Shown: positions 1 through 9,812, counted from the stretch's first letter. The stretch: DNA of 26,750 nt from Byssothecium circinans (GCA_010015675.1 ML976997.1:684772-711521), one strand, 5' to 3'. A program made the numbers and translations. The notes: a model not told the origin generated them from the sequence alone.

Positions 1-1370
1 ACTAGCGCTCGTTTGAGGCCTTCGTTCTCGTGTTTCAAGAGTATATTCTGAGTTGATAGCGAGTGAATCGTCTGTGAGAGCTGCTGGGCCTTAGAGTCAT
101 AAACGTTGTCAACAACTGCCCTCAGAAGCTTAGCGATCTTTCTCCAATCCTCAGCTGTAATGACTGACCTCGAGCTCTCGCTGGAGGAAGGTCGCTCTGC
201 CTTAGGATCACTGAATCGGCTCAGGATAACCTCAGAGTTGAAAGGGTGGAGACCGCAGGCTTCGAAGCCTAAGAGGATATTTTTAGTCGTAAAAGCCTTC
301 TCCCACGCAGCCCAGAACATGCGAAAGAAGTCCCTCTTAGTTATAGCAGAGAAGGCTTGTGATTCTTCCATAAAGCGTACTATCTCTAAGCTGTACGCTC
401 GTGAGAGAGGGCTGAACAGGCAGACGTTAAGCGGCTGCAGAGTATGAGTACTATAAGGAGGATAGACTGCTAGGAGGATCTGGTTGTCATCGCAGTACTT
501 AATGAACTTTATATTCACGTGGGAGCCATGGCCGTCAAGGATAAGTAGTTAGTATCGCCGTCGTGGTGACTTTGTTTTAGTCTCTCTATTAAAGACAGTC
601 TTTAACTATTAAAGCCTAAGGTGATCGTTTGTCCAGCCACTAGGTGATGAGGCGAAGAAGGCCTTGTGTACTGCAGGATCAAAATCCTGTAGCCATGAGT
701 CTTAGATATTGCCCGAAACCGCCTGATAGATAAGGCCTGGAGAGAGCGACGATCCGTTAGCGCATATATAGGTAATCGTCGTGATCCACTCGCGATTACC
801 GTCCTGTATAGCCTGCTTAACTCCTCCCTCCTCATACCTCCGTCGAGAGAAGATTCGCTTCATCTTTGACAGCACGCTGATTAGGAAGCCCTTCTCATCC
901 ATATTGTACATGTTTGCTGGCTCAATTTCATATTCCTCAATTTTGCGCTTCAAGAGCTCAAAATATAGCGCGTACTTGAAGGCAGAATCAGCTCTTTTTC
1001 TCTCCTTATCTAAGCCAGTTGTCCATTTAGATACCAGGTCAACTTAGTGACGCTTGAGGAACCGATCTGGCCATGAGCTCCCTGCTTGTTGGCCGCTTAT
1101 TTCACTAGCAAAGTTGCGTATCATGTTCTTGGTAGGCGGTAGGCCTCGCTCACACAGTCTCTCAATATACTGTACAAGCTCCTGCTCTTGACGGTTGTTT
1201 AGAAGTCGCTGATTCTCATACTAGGCTGCACGGGAGCCTTGGATTTTGTGCCACCTTCGCGACAGAGTTGATCGTTCAACACCATATTTTCTCGCAGTCT
1301 GAGAGATATTAAGTTTTTCTCCAAGCTCCAGGGATTTCAACGCCACAATCGCCTCCTCAATTGGGTCCAT
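1..1370 (-). pseudogene. Dead pogo/Fot1-type DDE transposase, running off the left edge
   Basis: A single minus-strand reading frame runs from the ATG at 1370 to base 1 without a frameshift. Its order matches pogo/Fot1 (Tc1/mariner superfamily) transposases: an N-terminal helix-turn-helix stretch (around EKLNISQTARKYGVERS), a second DNA-binding region, then the DDE domain with NMDEKGFLI, REWIT, SGNI, LILDGHGSH, VYPPYSTHTLQPL and TKRDFF. Six nonsense codons break it: TAG 1221-1223, TAA 1044-1046, TAA 702-704, TAA 609-611, TAG 606-608 and TAA 549-551. The first two catalytic Asp are present (codons 897-899 and 534-536). The third, normally QPLD, reads QPLN (codon 426-428). Stops derivable from CAA, CAG or TGG, a D-to-N change and no indels fit C-to-T/G-to-A mutation such as RIP. 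The C-terminus and left inverted repeat lie outside the window. I did not find a clear right inverted repeat; it should lie somewhere in 1371-1450. Confidence 0.9.
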
Positions 1371-2360
1371 ATTGGTCGAGTTAGTATTATGTGGTAATTT
1401 TGGTGTTCCCGGCCAAAGTGTGCGTCAGGTGAGCCCGTGCGCCAGATGACTAAACACGGTAAGTACTTCGACGGATGGAGGTCATCATTTGGAGGTTCGT
1501 GTACGATTAGAGTTGCTTTGCCTTGGCGGAGGACTTTGAGAATTTGGGTATCATGGGCGTGTTGGATGCGGTAGGGCGTACGTACAGCGATGGAACTAGC
1601 TAGGCTGATATTTGCAGTGCTTCTTTTTGTATTTGGGCGTACATGATTCTCATAATACTATCCTTATGTTTTCCGCTCAGCCTCGCCGTAGAGTTCCGCT
1701 AACATACCAAGCTATTCAGCACCGCCCCGTGATAAGCCCCACATAGTCTAGGAGTACGTTCGTCGTCGATCAAGATCCCATCCACAAAACGACGTACTCC
1801 AACACAGCACCCAGCCAATACCCAACTCCAAACAACCCAAAGCGTCTCCCAGAAATTACCCAAATCCCTTCCCGATCCGCCTCCTGCATTATCGCACGAG
1901 ACACCCCAAGAGTACGCCTCGCGGCCACCACAATAGCGCAGCAAGTCCGTCGCACGAAAGAACCCCCATCACACATAGCGAGTATCCCTCCACGCGGGCT
2001 GCGGGCTGCGGGCATGAAGAATAAATTAACTTCCGGCCCCAGGGATCGAAAAGATGCCTATTACCCCATAGATGATGCCCGATCCGGATGTTGAGGGAAG
2101 CGCGGCTTCCCGCCAAGGGCAATCGTCCTGGCGGTTGTTTACACCCAAAATGGGCCTAGCGTAGATCTATATAGGCAGCCTTCGGCTGCAGCTGAAATCA
2201 ATAACTCTTACATCACATTCTCTTTCAACACCGGATTCGCTTGGGATCGGACTTTACGTACAAACAAAACGTCTGGGGCGTTCATGAAACCTAGCGTTGT
2301 AGAACTATCCGCGAATTACTCGTTGGAGATGGTGCGGATACCGCCCAGGTCCGTGTCGCG
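1371..2360. other. Intergenic, no confident gene
   Basis: No gene can be supported here. 1371-1450 probably holds the 5' leader and terminal repeat of the adjacent transposon. A minus-strand frame is open from 1657 to 1337 and its middle part reads like protein, but it has no start codon and I do not recognise it. 1994-2013 is a short tandem repeat of GCGGGCT (nearly three copies). A TATA-like ATCTATATAGG lies at 2166-2174, followed by a perfect hairpin GCAGCC-TTC-GGCTGC at 2175-2189, with no convincing gene behind it. Three overlapping open frames at 1699-2122 (minus) resemble nothing I know. Confidence 0.5.
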
Positions 2361-2532
2361 CGAGTGGAATACTACCTTGGTACATGCACGCACGGTATGA
2401 TATGGTATGGCGGCTCGATGGGAAGATGTATAAACGAGTCACTGAACGTCGAGGGTGGGAATTGGGATATTCGAAACCAGATCAGATCAATCCACACTCT
2501 TTCTTCCAACGATCGATACCGGTTTATCCATC

Positions 2533-2570
2533 TATTCATTCATTCATTCATTCCTTCATTCCTTCATTTC
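2533..2570. repeat. ATTC/CTTC tetranucleotide microsatellite
   Basis: About nine imperfect tetranucleotide units (ATTC, then CTTC/ATTC interruptions) lie 55-90 bp upstream of the ATG at 2625. It is probably in the 5' leader or core promoter of that gene, where length variation could affect expression; that last point is inference. It also produces apparent Ser/His/Phe-rich open frames on the plus strand, which are artefacts. Confidence 0.85.
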
Positions 2571-2624
2571 ACCAAGAGCTAGTCTCCCTTCCAACCTACA
2601 TCACCACCACAAACCACCACCACA

Positions 2625-3023
2625 ATGTACTTCCCTACCATCCTCATCGCCGCGCTGGCCACCTCAGCCACAGCCTTCAACTCCCCGGGCCCTGGTCTCC
2701 ACCCCACCAAGCGCTCCCTAGGCCTCACCAACCAGGCCCGCGCCGCCCTCGCCGCCGCCGCGCCCGCGCCCGCTGCTGCTGCTCCGCTCGTCGAGCGCGC
2801 CGACTAGATCAAGGCGGCGTGCATCAGGTGCTCTTTTTTCACGTAAGTTGTTTGCAAGAAGCCGTGGAGATCGCTGGTGTTTGGATACTTCTTGTTGGAG
2901 TACTGGTATGCTGTGTTGTGTTTGAATAGAAAGCTGACGGTACTTTTTAGCGATATGAACTGCAAATCTACTTTTGGAACTTGCTTTGTCTCTTCGCATT
3001 TAGAATTGTATATTACTTTGTGA
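2625..3023 (+). CDS. Small secreted Cys-rich peptide gene, probably broken by an in-frame stop
   Basis: The intact open frame (2625-2807) codes 60 residues: a signal peptide (MYFPTILIAALATSATA), a Kex2-like KR site at residues 30-31 and an Ala/Pro-rich stretch, ending ...VERAD and a TAG at 2805-2807. The same frame stays open past this stop to a canonical donor GTAAGT at 2843. An intron of 108 bp (2843-2950) follows, with a GCTGAC branch site and a TTTTTAG acceptor. Exon 2 (2951-3023) ends in TGA. The two pieces after the TAG carry four Cys spaced C-x2-C-x7-C-x6-C, a layout common in small secreted fungal peptides. A good intron and clustered Cys after the stop suggest the coding region once continued there. 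Alternatives are a sequencing error, a 3'-UTR intron, or a real 60-residue product. A microsatellite and a near-match to the window's palindrome (TACCTTGGTA, 2373-2382) lie upstream. Function unknown; effector-like only by general form. Confidence 0.5.
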
Positions 3024-3273
3024 ATCTACTGATTCTCACCAGACACGAACATCGCCTTGACTTAGAGACTATCGGGAGTGCTTTGAAAGCGCTTGTGGAA
3101 AATAATAATCGAAAGAAGCGCAGGGAGGCTAGAATTGCGGACACTCACGATACTATCAGTGGAATATAATAATGTTCAGTTGAAGTTTACCAGGCATATA
3201 TTTTGCGACCGTTCTGTACAGTAGTATACAATATACAAGCTATATACACACCCACATGTCCTTGCACCAATAT

Positions 3274-4815
3274 CTACGCAGTCCGGTCACTATGCACCTC
3301 AACATCCTCCTCTTTCTTCGTCGTCTCGTACCTCTTCCCTCTAAACGCATATACGCCCCAGTTACTACACGTAATATCGTGCGGATCCAAATCATTCAGA
3401 TCCCACCTCAAGCTCCTGAAGATGTTCTCGCCCGGCTCGAGCAGCATGTCCATCTCATTTCCATAGCGCTTGTTCAGAAGGTCAATGTCCTGCTGCATGT
3501 CCCACGGCGAGTACCCGGTTGCGATGATAGGCACCTTCGTCTCGAGAAGTAAGGGTAGGGTTTCTTCCCACTCGTGCAGGCTTGCGGGGTTTCCGAAGCC
3601 GGGGTGGAAGCACACGAAGCAGTCAAAGTAGGGGTCGTACGGGTAAAAGTGGCCCGTTTTGTGCATGTTGTGGTAGTACTCGACGAAGGTGCTGATCTTC
3701 ATGGCGTTGGAGATGCGGTCTTCGATAACAGCGCCGAAGGGATTCAGAGGAGTGCGCTCGGGGAGTGGGAGCTCTTTTTCGCGGTTGGCCATGGCTTCGG
3801 GGCCGATGAAGTGGATGGAGAACTGCACGCGGTGGAAGAGGTAGGCGAGCTGCATCCACGTCTCGCGGGGAAGGGAGGATTCGGCGCGGGCGCCTAAGAT
3901 GAACAGGCGGACCGAGGGAGGGGCGAGACGGGCGTTCTTCCACGAGTCACCGCCGCCTGTGCGGGGAGGGTGGAGGGAGTGTCGCAGGGCACTAAAGCTC
4001 TTCAGGCCCTCGGGCGTCATGCGGCCGCCCTTGCGAATGTTGTACGGGCTCAGCTCGTTGATGACGCTGCCGATGGTCATGGGATACGTCAACAGCTTCG
4101 TCGCCTGTCGCATTTCTCGATCCTGGTTCAGCGCATCAAAGTCCCTGGTGTACATGAAAGTATCCCAACTGCTCATATTCGGCAAAATCTCCTCAATCTG
4201 CGGGTCTGCGAACTGGAACTCCTTGAAGAACCTCCCACTCCTCAAATCGTGATCATCCTCATTCGCCTGCCTCATGATATCGCACACCTCGAGATGGGCT
4301 TCATAGTCGTCGGCCCAATGCTCCTCGCAGCAGTAGACGGGCACTCCGCAGTCGGGGCATTCGAAGTTGACATGGGCGGGCGGCGTGCCGGACTCGGCCG
4401 ACTTGCGGCCTTCCAGGTCTGCCGAGTGATGGGCGGTGCGCGTCGCCTTGTGGTCGGGATGCGGGCAGTAGGCGTGCTGTCTCATAAAGGCGGCGCGCTT
4501 GCGGATCTCGGGGATGGGCGAGTGGGTGAAGGGGTGGAAGAGGTTGTCTTCGGTGAGGACGAGTTTGCGCGTGACGCCTTCAGGGTCGACATATTCGTAT
4601 GGCTCGAAGCCCTGCTCGAATTGGCGGGCGGGTGTCGTGGAGAGGCTGCGGCGGGGGAGGGCGAGCTTGGGATGTGAGGGAGCGGGAGTTTTGGTGGAGT
4701 GACGGCGCGGCGTGAAGTTTTGCGGGGTGACGCGGAGGGAAGATGAAGGCCGCAATTGCGGGCGCGATGATTTTATGGCGGAAAGACAGCGGCCGCAGGT
4801 GTAGGAAGGCCTCAT
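3274..4815 (-). CDS. MSS51: Mitochondrial translational activator Mss51 (COX1 expression)
   Basis: A 513-residue intronless protein that I recognise as the fungal Mss51 family. In yeast Mss51 activates translation of the mitochondrial COX1 mRNA and couples it to cytochrome c oxidase assembly at the inner membrane. The first ~65 residues are rich in Arg, Ser and Thr and poor in acids, as expected for a mitochondrial targeting sequence (RRSLSTTPARQ near residue 60). A MYND-like zinc-binding region spans about 117-178 (C117, C153, C156, C162/C163, H166, H174, C178). C117-P and C153-P form CPX motifs like the haem-responsive motifs described for yeast Mss51. The conserved C-terminal Mss51 domain follows (about 200-500), including FVCFHPGFGNP and VPIIATGYSPWD. 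The start at 4815 is the first ATG and gives the presequence. Convergent with the small peptide gene; divergent from the gene at 5813. Confidence 0.95.
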   Translation of the reverse strand: MRPSYTCGRCLSAIKSSRPQLRPSSSLRVTPQNFTPRRHSTKTPAPSHPKLALPRRSLSTTPARQFEQGFEPYEYVDPEGVTRKLVLTEDNLFHPFTHSPIPEIRKRAAFMRQHAYCPHPDHKATRTAHHSADLEGRKSAESGTPPAHVNFECPDCGVPVYCCEEHWADDYEAHLEVCDIMRQANEDDHDLRSGRFFKEFQFADPQIEEILPNMSSWDTFMYTRDFDALNQDREMRQATKLLTYPMTIGSVINELSPYNIRKGGRMTPEGLKSFSALRHSLHPPRTGGGDSWKNARLAPPSVRLFILGARAESSLPRETWMQLAYLFHRVQFSIHFIGPEAMANREKELPLPERTPLNPFGAVIEDRISNAMKISTFVEYYHNMHKTGHFYPYDPYFDCFVCFHPGFGNPASLHEWEETLPLLLETKVPIIATGYSPWDMQQDIDLLNKRYGNEMDMLLEPGENIFRSLRWDLNDLDPHDITCSNWGVYAFRGKRYETTKKEEDVEVHSDRTA

Positions 4816-5812
4816 GATGGCAATTGGTCCTCCAATGGAGGTGTGAAGCTTTCCATGGTGGAGACGGGATCATCGTTCACGATAGCTTCATGCCAAGACG
4901 CTAGCGGATCGGAGAAACATGGCGTCGCCGTCATCAGTCAACTGTCAACAGTCATCCTCCCCCGTCCTTCCGCACCCGGACTCTTATTATATCTCATCTG
5001 CATCACTCTTGACTAACACTGACTGAACTATAAGTCACCAACGCACTGGGATGAAGGCTTCAGTCTCCCGCTCGCGCATGCTTCTGGAAACCCACACCTC
5101 TTTAAAACCATCTCTATACGATACGCTTCCGTGTCGCCCATCACACGCCCCTTGAGTCTTACTATCTTTCAATGGCCATCCAAACCACTAAGAGTATACC
5201 ATGGTATCTTCAATTTGACTGTTTGAGCGAGACGCCTCGAGCGCTGCCGACCCTCCGAGTCCCTCCCACCTGCATTCGCCCCCGCATATCACGATGAATA
5301 ATCTCCTAGCTCTATCCACAATTAAACTTCATACGATGCCTAAGTATCTTGCAGTATACCTGTCCAATGAAGTCGTTGTTCAGCCCTCCCAATCCGGAAC
5401 CACATTGCGGGTCACTGCCCGAAGCGCGCTTCAGCCTCGCGCACCCTGTCGTCCTCGCCTCTGGAATACGAAATCTCCTCTGTCTTCACGCAGCCACCGA
5501 TGAGAAATCACTGCCCGTGAGGTGTTGTCAACGGCAGAGATTGGCTGGACTGTTATGGGGCCCTGCTGTCATTCTGCTTCGAGTAAACGGCTGAACGTTT
5601 GCGGGGCCACGCGCAGTTGATTTGGGAGCATGCCTACGGTCTCGTTCAACCAAAGGCTAGAAGTATTAATGCTAGCCTCAGCCTTGGGGTAGGAATGCAA
5701 CTTGCGCTCTTCTCTCGAACCTCTACCGTCGTCTTCCCGATTTTCCATTCACACTTCCTTTAATCCTCCGGACTCCAACTTTTTGTTCCGTTCAATCCTC
5801 CCGACGCACACA
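4816..5812. other. Divergent intergenic region between MSS51 and the surface-protein gene
   Basis: About 1 kb without a supported gene; the short open frames at 5294-5594 have no recognisable content. It must contain the promoters of both flanking divergent genes. The clearest element is the palindrome ATACCATGGTAT at 5196-5207, one of five copies of the TACCATGGTA core in the window. Confidence 0.6.
5196..5207. promoter_or_regulatory. TACCATGGTA palindrome, copy 1
   Basis: A perfect 12-bp palindrome (ATACCATGGTAT) between divergent genes, about 380 bp from the MSS51 start and 606 bp from the start at 5813. It has the form of a site for a symmetric dimeric DNA-binding protein. I cannot name a factor for it. 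Confidence 0.45.
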
Positions 5813-6710
5813 ATGCATTTTTCACGCGCGAATAATCTCCCTCAATGCCTCATCGCTCTTCTCTTCACCACCTTCGCAGCAGCAGCAGGCCCGACGTCGA
5901 TCTTCATCAACCAGGTTCAGCCGCAGTACGATGCACTTTCACCATGTGCCGAAGCTCCTCTGCGGACAATCGTGCGCAACATGGCATTCGACTGCGGCGA
6001 CGGTTCCCAGACGACGTCGTACGCTTGCTTCTGCTTCAGTAGCTCTGCAAAAGTGGTGTCGAGGATCACGTCCATGATAAACAAGAACTGCACCTCAGAG
6101 GCTGAAGCAGACCAGGTTACGAGTGCGGCCGACATCTTCAGCAAATATTGTCAGCTGGGAGCTCTCACCATCGTGGGTATGAGCCGAAGGGAAGCATCGA
6201 GAACAAAATCAGAATTGACTGTGCGTAGGAAGTTCGGCAACAGGACTAGTAACCTCATCCTCACCAACGCCATCAACCTCACCGTCTCCATCACATCCAT
6301 CCTCCCCCTCCGCATCTCCAGCAGCGGGCGCATCCACCACTCTCTCCACGCCCACCCCATCATCCACACCACCACCAACCAGACCCTCTACCCCGGAGAA
6401 GAAGACGCCCGTTGTCGCCATCGCGGTAGGGGTCAGCGTCCCCGTCGCGGTCATCGCCCTTGGTCTCATGAGTTTCCTACTCTACCGTCGCCGAAACCGC
6501 GATCCTCCCACTCAGAACAAGGGCGATGAGCTACATACTGACGGCCAAATCATGGAAGCAGACAATGAGTCAAACGTATTACAGCCCAAGGTTGAACCCG
6601 TGGAGATTGGGGATAGCCGTAGGAGGGCGGAATTGGCGACTCTGGCGAAGGAAGATATACCGGGAGATGCTTTGCCTGCGCAGGAGCTGGATGGTGGGGA
6701 GAATCGGTGA
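5813..6710 (+). CDS. Single-pass surface protein: six-Cys ectodomain, Ser/Thr/Pro stalk, membrane helix, tail
   Basis: Two exons, 5813-6176 and 6229-6710, joined across a 52-bp intron (GTATGAG donor, ATTGACT branch, GTAG acceptor), give 281 residues. Order: signal peptide (about 1-25, ending FAAAAG); an ectodomain with six Cys (45, 61, 72, 74, 93, 113) including DCGDGS and ACFCFSSSAK; a Ser/Thr/Pro-rich stalk (about 123-178); a membrane helix (about 182-206, VVAIAVGVSVPVAVIALGL); a basic stop-transfer RRRNR; and an acidic tail containing QELDGG. The ectodomain recalls CFEM-like Cys-rich modules but has six rather than eight Cys, so I do not call it CFEM. Unspliced reading of exon 1 gives an Arg/His-rich artefact after residue 122. 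Likely plasma membrane or wall-facing, in the general form of fungal wall sensors; the role is inferred from architecture only. The 5813 ATG is chosen because it starts a clean signal peptide; the in-frame upstream ATG at 5702 does not. Confidence 0.82.
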
Positions 6711-8906
6711 GGATGGTTATGATGCTTAGAGGTGCGTATTGTGTGTGGGTCGGGTAATAAGAAAGAGATGGATCTTGACTTTACTTCAATGGATCAGGCT
6801 GCGACGGCTGTTAGAACAAAAGAAGAATTTGCCGTCTTCTTCTATCTATATTTACCGAATTTCGAGTCTCGTCTTGTATATCAGTGTTCTACCCTCTTGG
6901 CGGTTGGTGACTCTTCTCTTCGCTTTGGTCAATTATCTCGGCATTGTCCAGCAAATCTGCAAATTTGCAAGCCTCCCCCCCGCGGTGATGCGTTTGTAGA
7001 CATTACAATGTTGGTACGCATATACCTGTATTCTATGTCGCCGGCAATACTTTCTCTCGTGCGACTAGTAAACGCATGAGGTGGTCTTTTAAGATGCACA
7101 TGTACCTTTCTGCAGTCAGTCTTGGAAGTCAAGATGCTACCTTTTTTTATGGAGGAAGTTTGAAACCTTGCGGTGGGGAAGTCTGATAGTATTGACGTGG
7201 GATCGATATGGGAAGGCGTTTGGATTAAAATGTTGCAAAGGAGGTGAGGTAGGGAGGACGATGGTAGCCTGGCGACTCCGTTTTCTTGTTAGTTTGTTTG
7301 GGCGGGGTTTCGACGTCTCCCCTTTTGTGTTGTGGGTCACATGGCGGGGGAATTTGTTTTCGTGTTTTGGATTACAAATTTCGAGAGACCTCGTCGTTCC
7401 CCTTGAGTATCCGATGACCTAGGCTCCGACCTTGCTCGTCTTGGGAAGGGTCTTCGCGACGGCCAATTGTTCGTAAAACAGGAAGAGATCGACGAACATG
7501 GGTACAATGATGACGTCCATTTCCCCCCGAGGCTCTCGCGCGTATTCCATAGTTTCCAACAGGAAGGAGGCCGGCAGGTTGTAGATCGCGCACCGGCATG
7601 GGATAAACGTGCAGGGAGTATGAGGCCAAATTTCTCCATAGCCGACATCAAGCACTGTAGCACCTTCCCTCGCCCTCTTCACTGCGACGTCGTGTTACCA
7701 CTTCGTCCATGTCCACGACACATCTCTCAATAGGCACAATGCTTTCTCCAAGTCAGTTCCTTCAAGCCCGGAGGCGTTCGAGAAGAAACTTCAGTCTCGT
7801 CGAGGTCTTTTCTTATGTTATATGTATACCAAGCCACATCTTTCCGTGGGGACTGTGGGGACTGGCTCTAAAGGGCGTGCCGCCATAGTGAGGGATCGGG
7901 GAATGTTTTCTCTACCGATATGGTTGGCGCTAAAAGAATGGGCGTGGTTGCAGGTTAATTTTGTGGGAGAGGGGCACTAGTTTTAACTTTCGGAATTTGG
8001 ATTCGGCGAGCGGCATTTATTCTGATCTGTGAGAATGGTGAGAGCGATACGATGGGTGTTGCCTACCATATGAGTCTGGGAAGCTTCCAAGCGTACTTTG
8101 GTGTTGGGCACTGTGCTCTGCCGTGCCGCACACATATCATCCGAAACCAGGTTCGAAGCTCTGCCTGCATATCCCTGGGCAGGTGATATGCATATTACTA
8201 TAAATATATGCATTGCTGGATAAGCGATAGTCTCTCCTCCAAAAATGTCGCGTTCTGGCTGCTCGTGACTGAACACAACGAAACGGCTCCAGATAGTTCA
8301 GCTGTGGAGATTACACCATGCGCATGAAGTTGAGAATGAATGAGATATCGATGGAGTAAAATGGAGCAAATATGAGGTAGGGTGTACTACATCGAGTGGG
8401 GACGTACTTTATAGCTTCCATGTAGGCCCAGTCAACGGTCATATTTATTCGCTATCTGACGTCTGCCCAGCTAGCTGTCCGAAACCAGTCCTAGGCCCAG
8501 ATCAACCTCTCGTCCTGCAAGCCTCAAAGCCACTGAGGCACGACCTCAGTCTCCTCCACCCAACAATGCAGACCACCAAAAGACCGTGGCCGGCCGCATA
8601 CGCATTTACATGTTAGTTACCCTGAAAAGAGCCGATTATCATAGTGCTGGCCATGCTATAATTGATCACTGCTCCACTTTGGTTCAATCACGATGGGGAA
8701 GAAAGCGCATCTCAAAGAAAGGCATAAGCTAAGTTGATTGTTAAACGAGTGTAAAGAATAGAAGGCCTATCGAATAAAGTACTGTGAAAGAATGACCAAA
8801 ACAAACCCGTCTAAAACAGACTGCGCCAAAAAAATGCGGAAACCAAAAACTAGAAACAGAAGCACATCGTCCCATGTCCACCACGGCCACAATAATAGTT
8901 GAGCAC
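6711..8906. other. Intergenic, one weak candidate ORF
   Basis: About 2.2 kb with no gene I can support. The start is presumably the 3' UTR of the surface-protein gene and the end the 3' UTR of the minus-strand secreted protein. The only frame with a protein-like look is 7419-7682 (minus), described separately. The 97-residue frame at 7983-8276 (minus) shows no recognisable content. No inverted repeats, tRNA or transposase remnants were apparent. Confidence 0.5.
7419..7682 (-). CDS. Unrecognised candidate ORF, possibly a gene remnant
   Basis: An 87-residue open frame, starting from GTG in the window. It has a balanced, protein-like middle and end (for example EMDVIIVPMFVDLFLFYEQL) and a stop at 7419. 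It has no good ATG start, no upstream promoter that I can see, and no match I recognise. Two other frames of the same strand are also open here, which lowers the chance that this one is real. It may be the tail of a decayed gene whose 5' part, between about 7690 and 7860, no longer reads through. Confidence 0.15.
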   Translation of the reverse strand: MKRAREGATVLDVGYGEIWPHTPCTFIPCRCAIYNLPASFLLETMEYAREPRGEMDVIIVPMFVDLFLFYEQLAVAKTLPKTSKVGA

Positions 8907-9674
8907 TTAAGTCGCCTTCTTGAATGCTGGGTCGCAGATGATCTTGCTAACAGCTGACTTCGCCGGCACCTTGAAGGTCCAAGCCCCCTTTCCAGCATCC
9001 GAAAACGTAGTGTCGACATTTTCGCCACGTTTGGCCGTGATGGGTTTGCCAGCTTTGTCGAGAATCTGGCAGCGAAGCGTATCCTTGACCTTCTTCGGGG
9101 AAGTGACTGTAATCTCGTCGAAGACTGACGAAGTACCAACCTTCAGCTCATCACGCTTGCCCGTGTTCTTGAGCGTGAAGCCGATACCGAGTTCGATGGA
9201 CTGGTTGCTCAATTGGACGCGAATATCCTCAACGTTGTCGTCTTTGCCGGCGGGTTGCGCGGACCGTGGTGCAGATCCCTTCACGAATGCGGGATCGCAG
9301 ATGATGAAGGCGACCTCGACTTGTTTGGAAAGCTTCCATTCGCCCTTGCCGCCATCCGCGAAGGTGATATCTGTGTTCTCTCCGCGCTTGCCCTGAATAG
9401 CCTTGTTGGAGCGGTCAAGGAGCTTGCAACGGATATCTTTGTTCTTAGCGTCCTTGCCCACGCGGATGGTTACCGAGGTGTACGGCCCCTTCGAGCCAAC
9501 GGGTGGCTTTTTCTCGGCTTTTCCGTCGACAAAGTTGGTCTGAGAGCCAATCTCAAGAGCCGAGTTGGTGAGTTGGACGGTAACGTCGCGGTCGGCGGCG
9601 GATTGGTGTTGGCCCGATGGGGCGGCGAGCGCGGTGCTCGCGGAAAGGGCGAGGAGGAGAGAAGTGTAGAGCAT
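8907..9674 (-). CDS. Secreted protein with a duplicated ~100-residue domain
   Basis: An intronless 255-residue protein with a clear signal peptide (MLYTSLLLALSASTALAAPS). The mature part is two copies of one module, at about 30-130 and 150-252. Each contains V-x-L-x-N-x-x-x-E-I/L-G near its start, then R-C-x-(I/L)-L-D, K-R-G-E-N, T-F-x-D-x-G-K-G-x-W and finally I-I-C-D-P-A-F-x-K. Each copy has exactly two Cys (83/126 and 202/247), probably one disulphide per module. Spacing and motifs suggest a small all-beta fold, which is inference. I do not recognise the family and give no function; it resembles small secreted proteins of plant-associated fungi only in general form. A strong TATA box and an adjacent palindrome lie about 140-160 bp upstream of the ATG. 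Opposite-strand open frames over this gene are shadows. Confidence 0.88.
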   Translation of the reverse strand: MLYTSLLLALSASTALAAPSGQHQSAADRDVTVQLTNSALEIGSQTNFVDGKAEKKPPVGSKGPYTSVTIRVGKDAKNKDIRCKLLDRSNKAIQGKRGENTDITFADGGKGEWKLSKQVEVAFIICDPAFVKGSAPRSAQPAGKDDNVEDIRVQLSNQSIELGIGFTLKNTGKRDELKVGTSSVFDEITVTSPKKVKDTLRCQILDKAGKPITAKRGENVDTTFSDAGKGAWTFKVPAKSAVSKIICDPAFKKAT

Positions 9675-9812
9675 GGTGAAGTAGATTTGTCTTTGAATGG
9701 AAAGGCTGTTTGGATAAAGTGCAAATTGATAATTGGTACGAAGGAGGTGGAGTTGTTGAAGTGATTGTGCTTTGGATGTATGAGATGATGGATTGATAGG
9801 CCTTCCGACCAG

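Noticed and set aside
2384..2929. 181-codon plus-strand open frame over the microsatellite and small secreted gene
   Set aside because: Its content is Ser/His/Pro/Arg low complexity produced by the repeat and by reading the secreted gene out of frame; the signal peptide is in another frame.
3970..4677. 235-codon plus-strand frame opposite MSS51
   Set aside because: Shadow of the GC-rich MSS51 coding strand; no family features, whereas the minus strand is clearly Mss51.
5702..5812. Upstream in-frame ATG (5702) as start of the six-Cys surface protein
   Set aside because: It would add a Ser/Pro/Phe stretch before the signal peptide; the ATG at 5813 starts the signal peptide directly.
8130..8170. 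GGTTCGAAGCT as a tRNA B-box
   Set aside because: No A-box, anticodon arm or acceptor stem pairing around it. The same holds for GTTCGAAACC near 26329.
8920..9764. 158- and 183-codon plus-strand frames opposite the duplicated-domain gene
   Set aside because: Shadows; the minus strand has the signal peptide, repeats and promoter.
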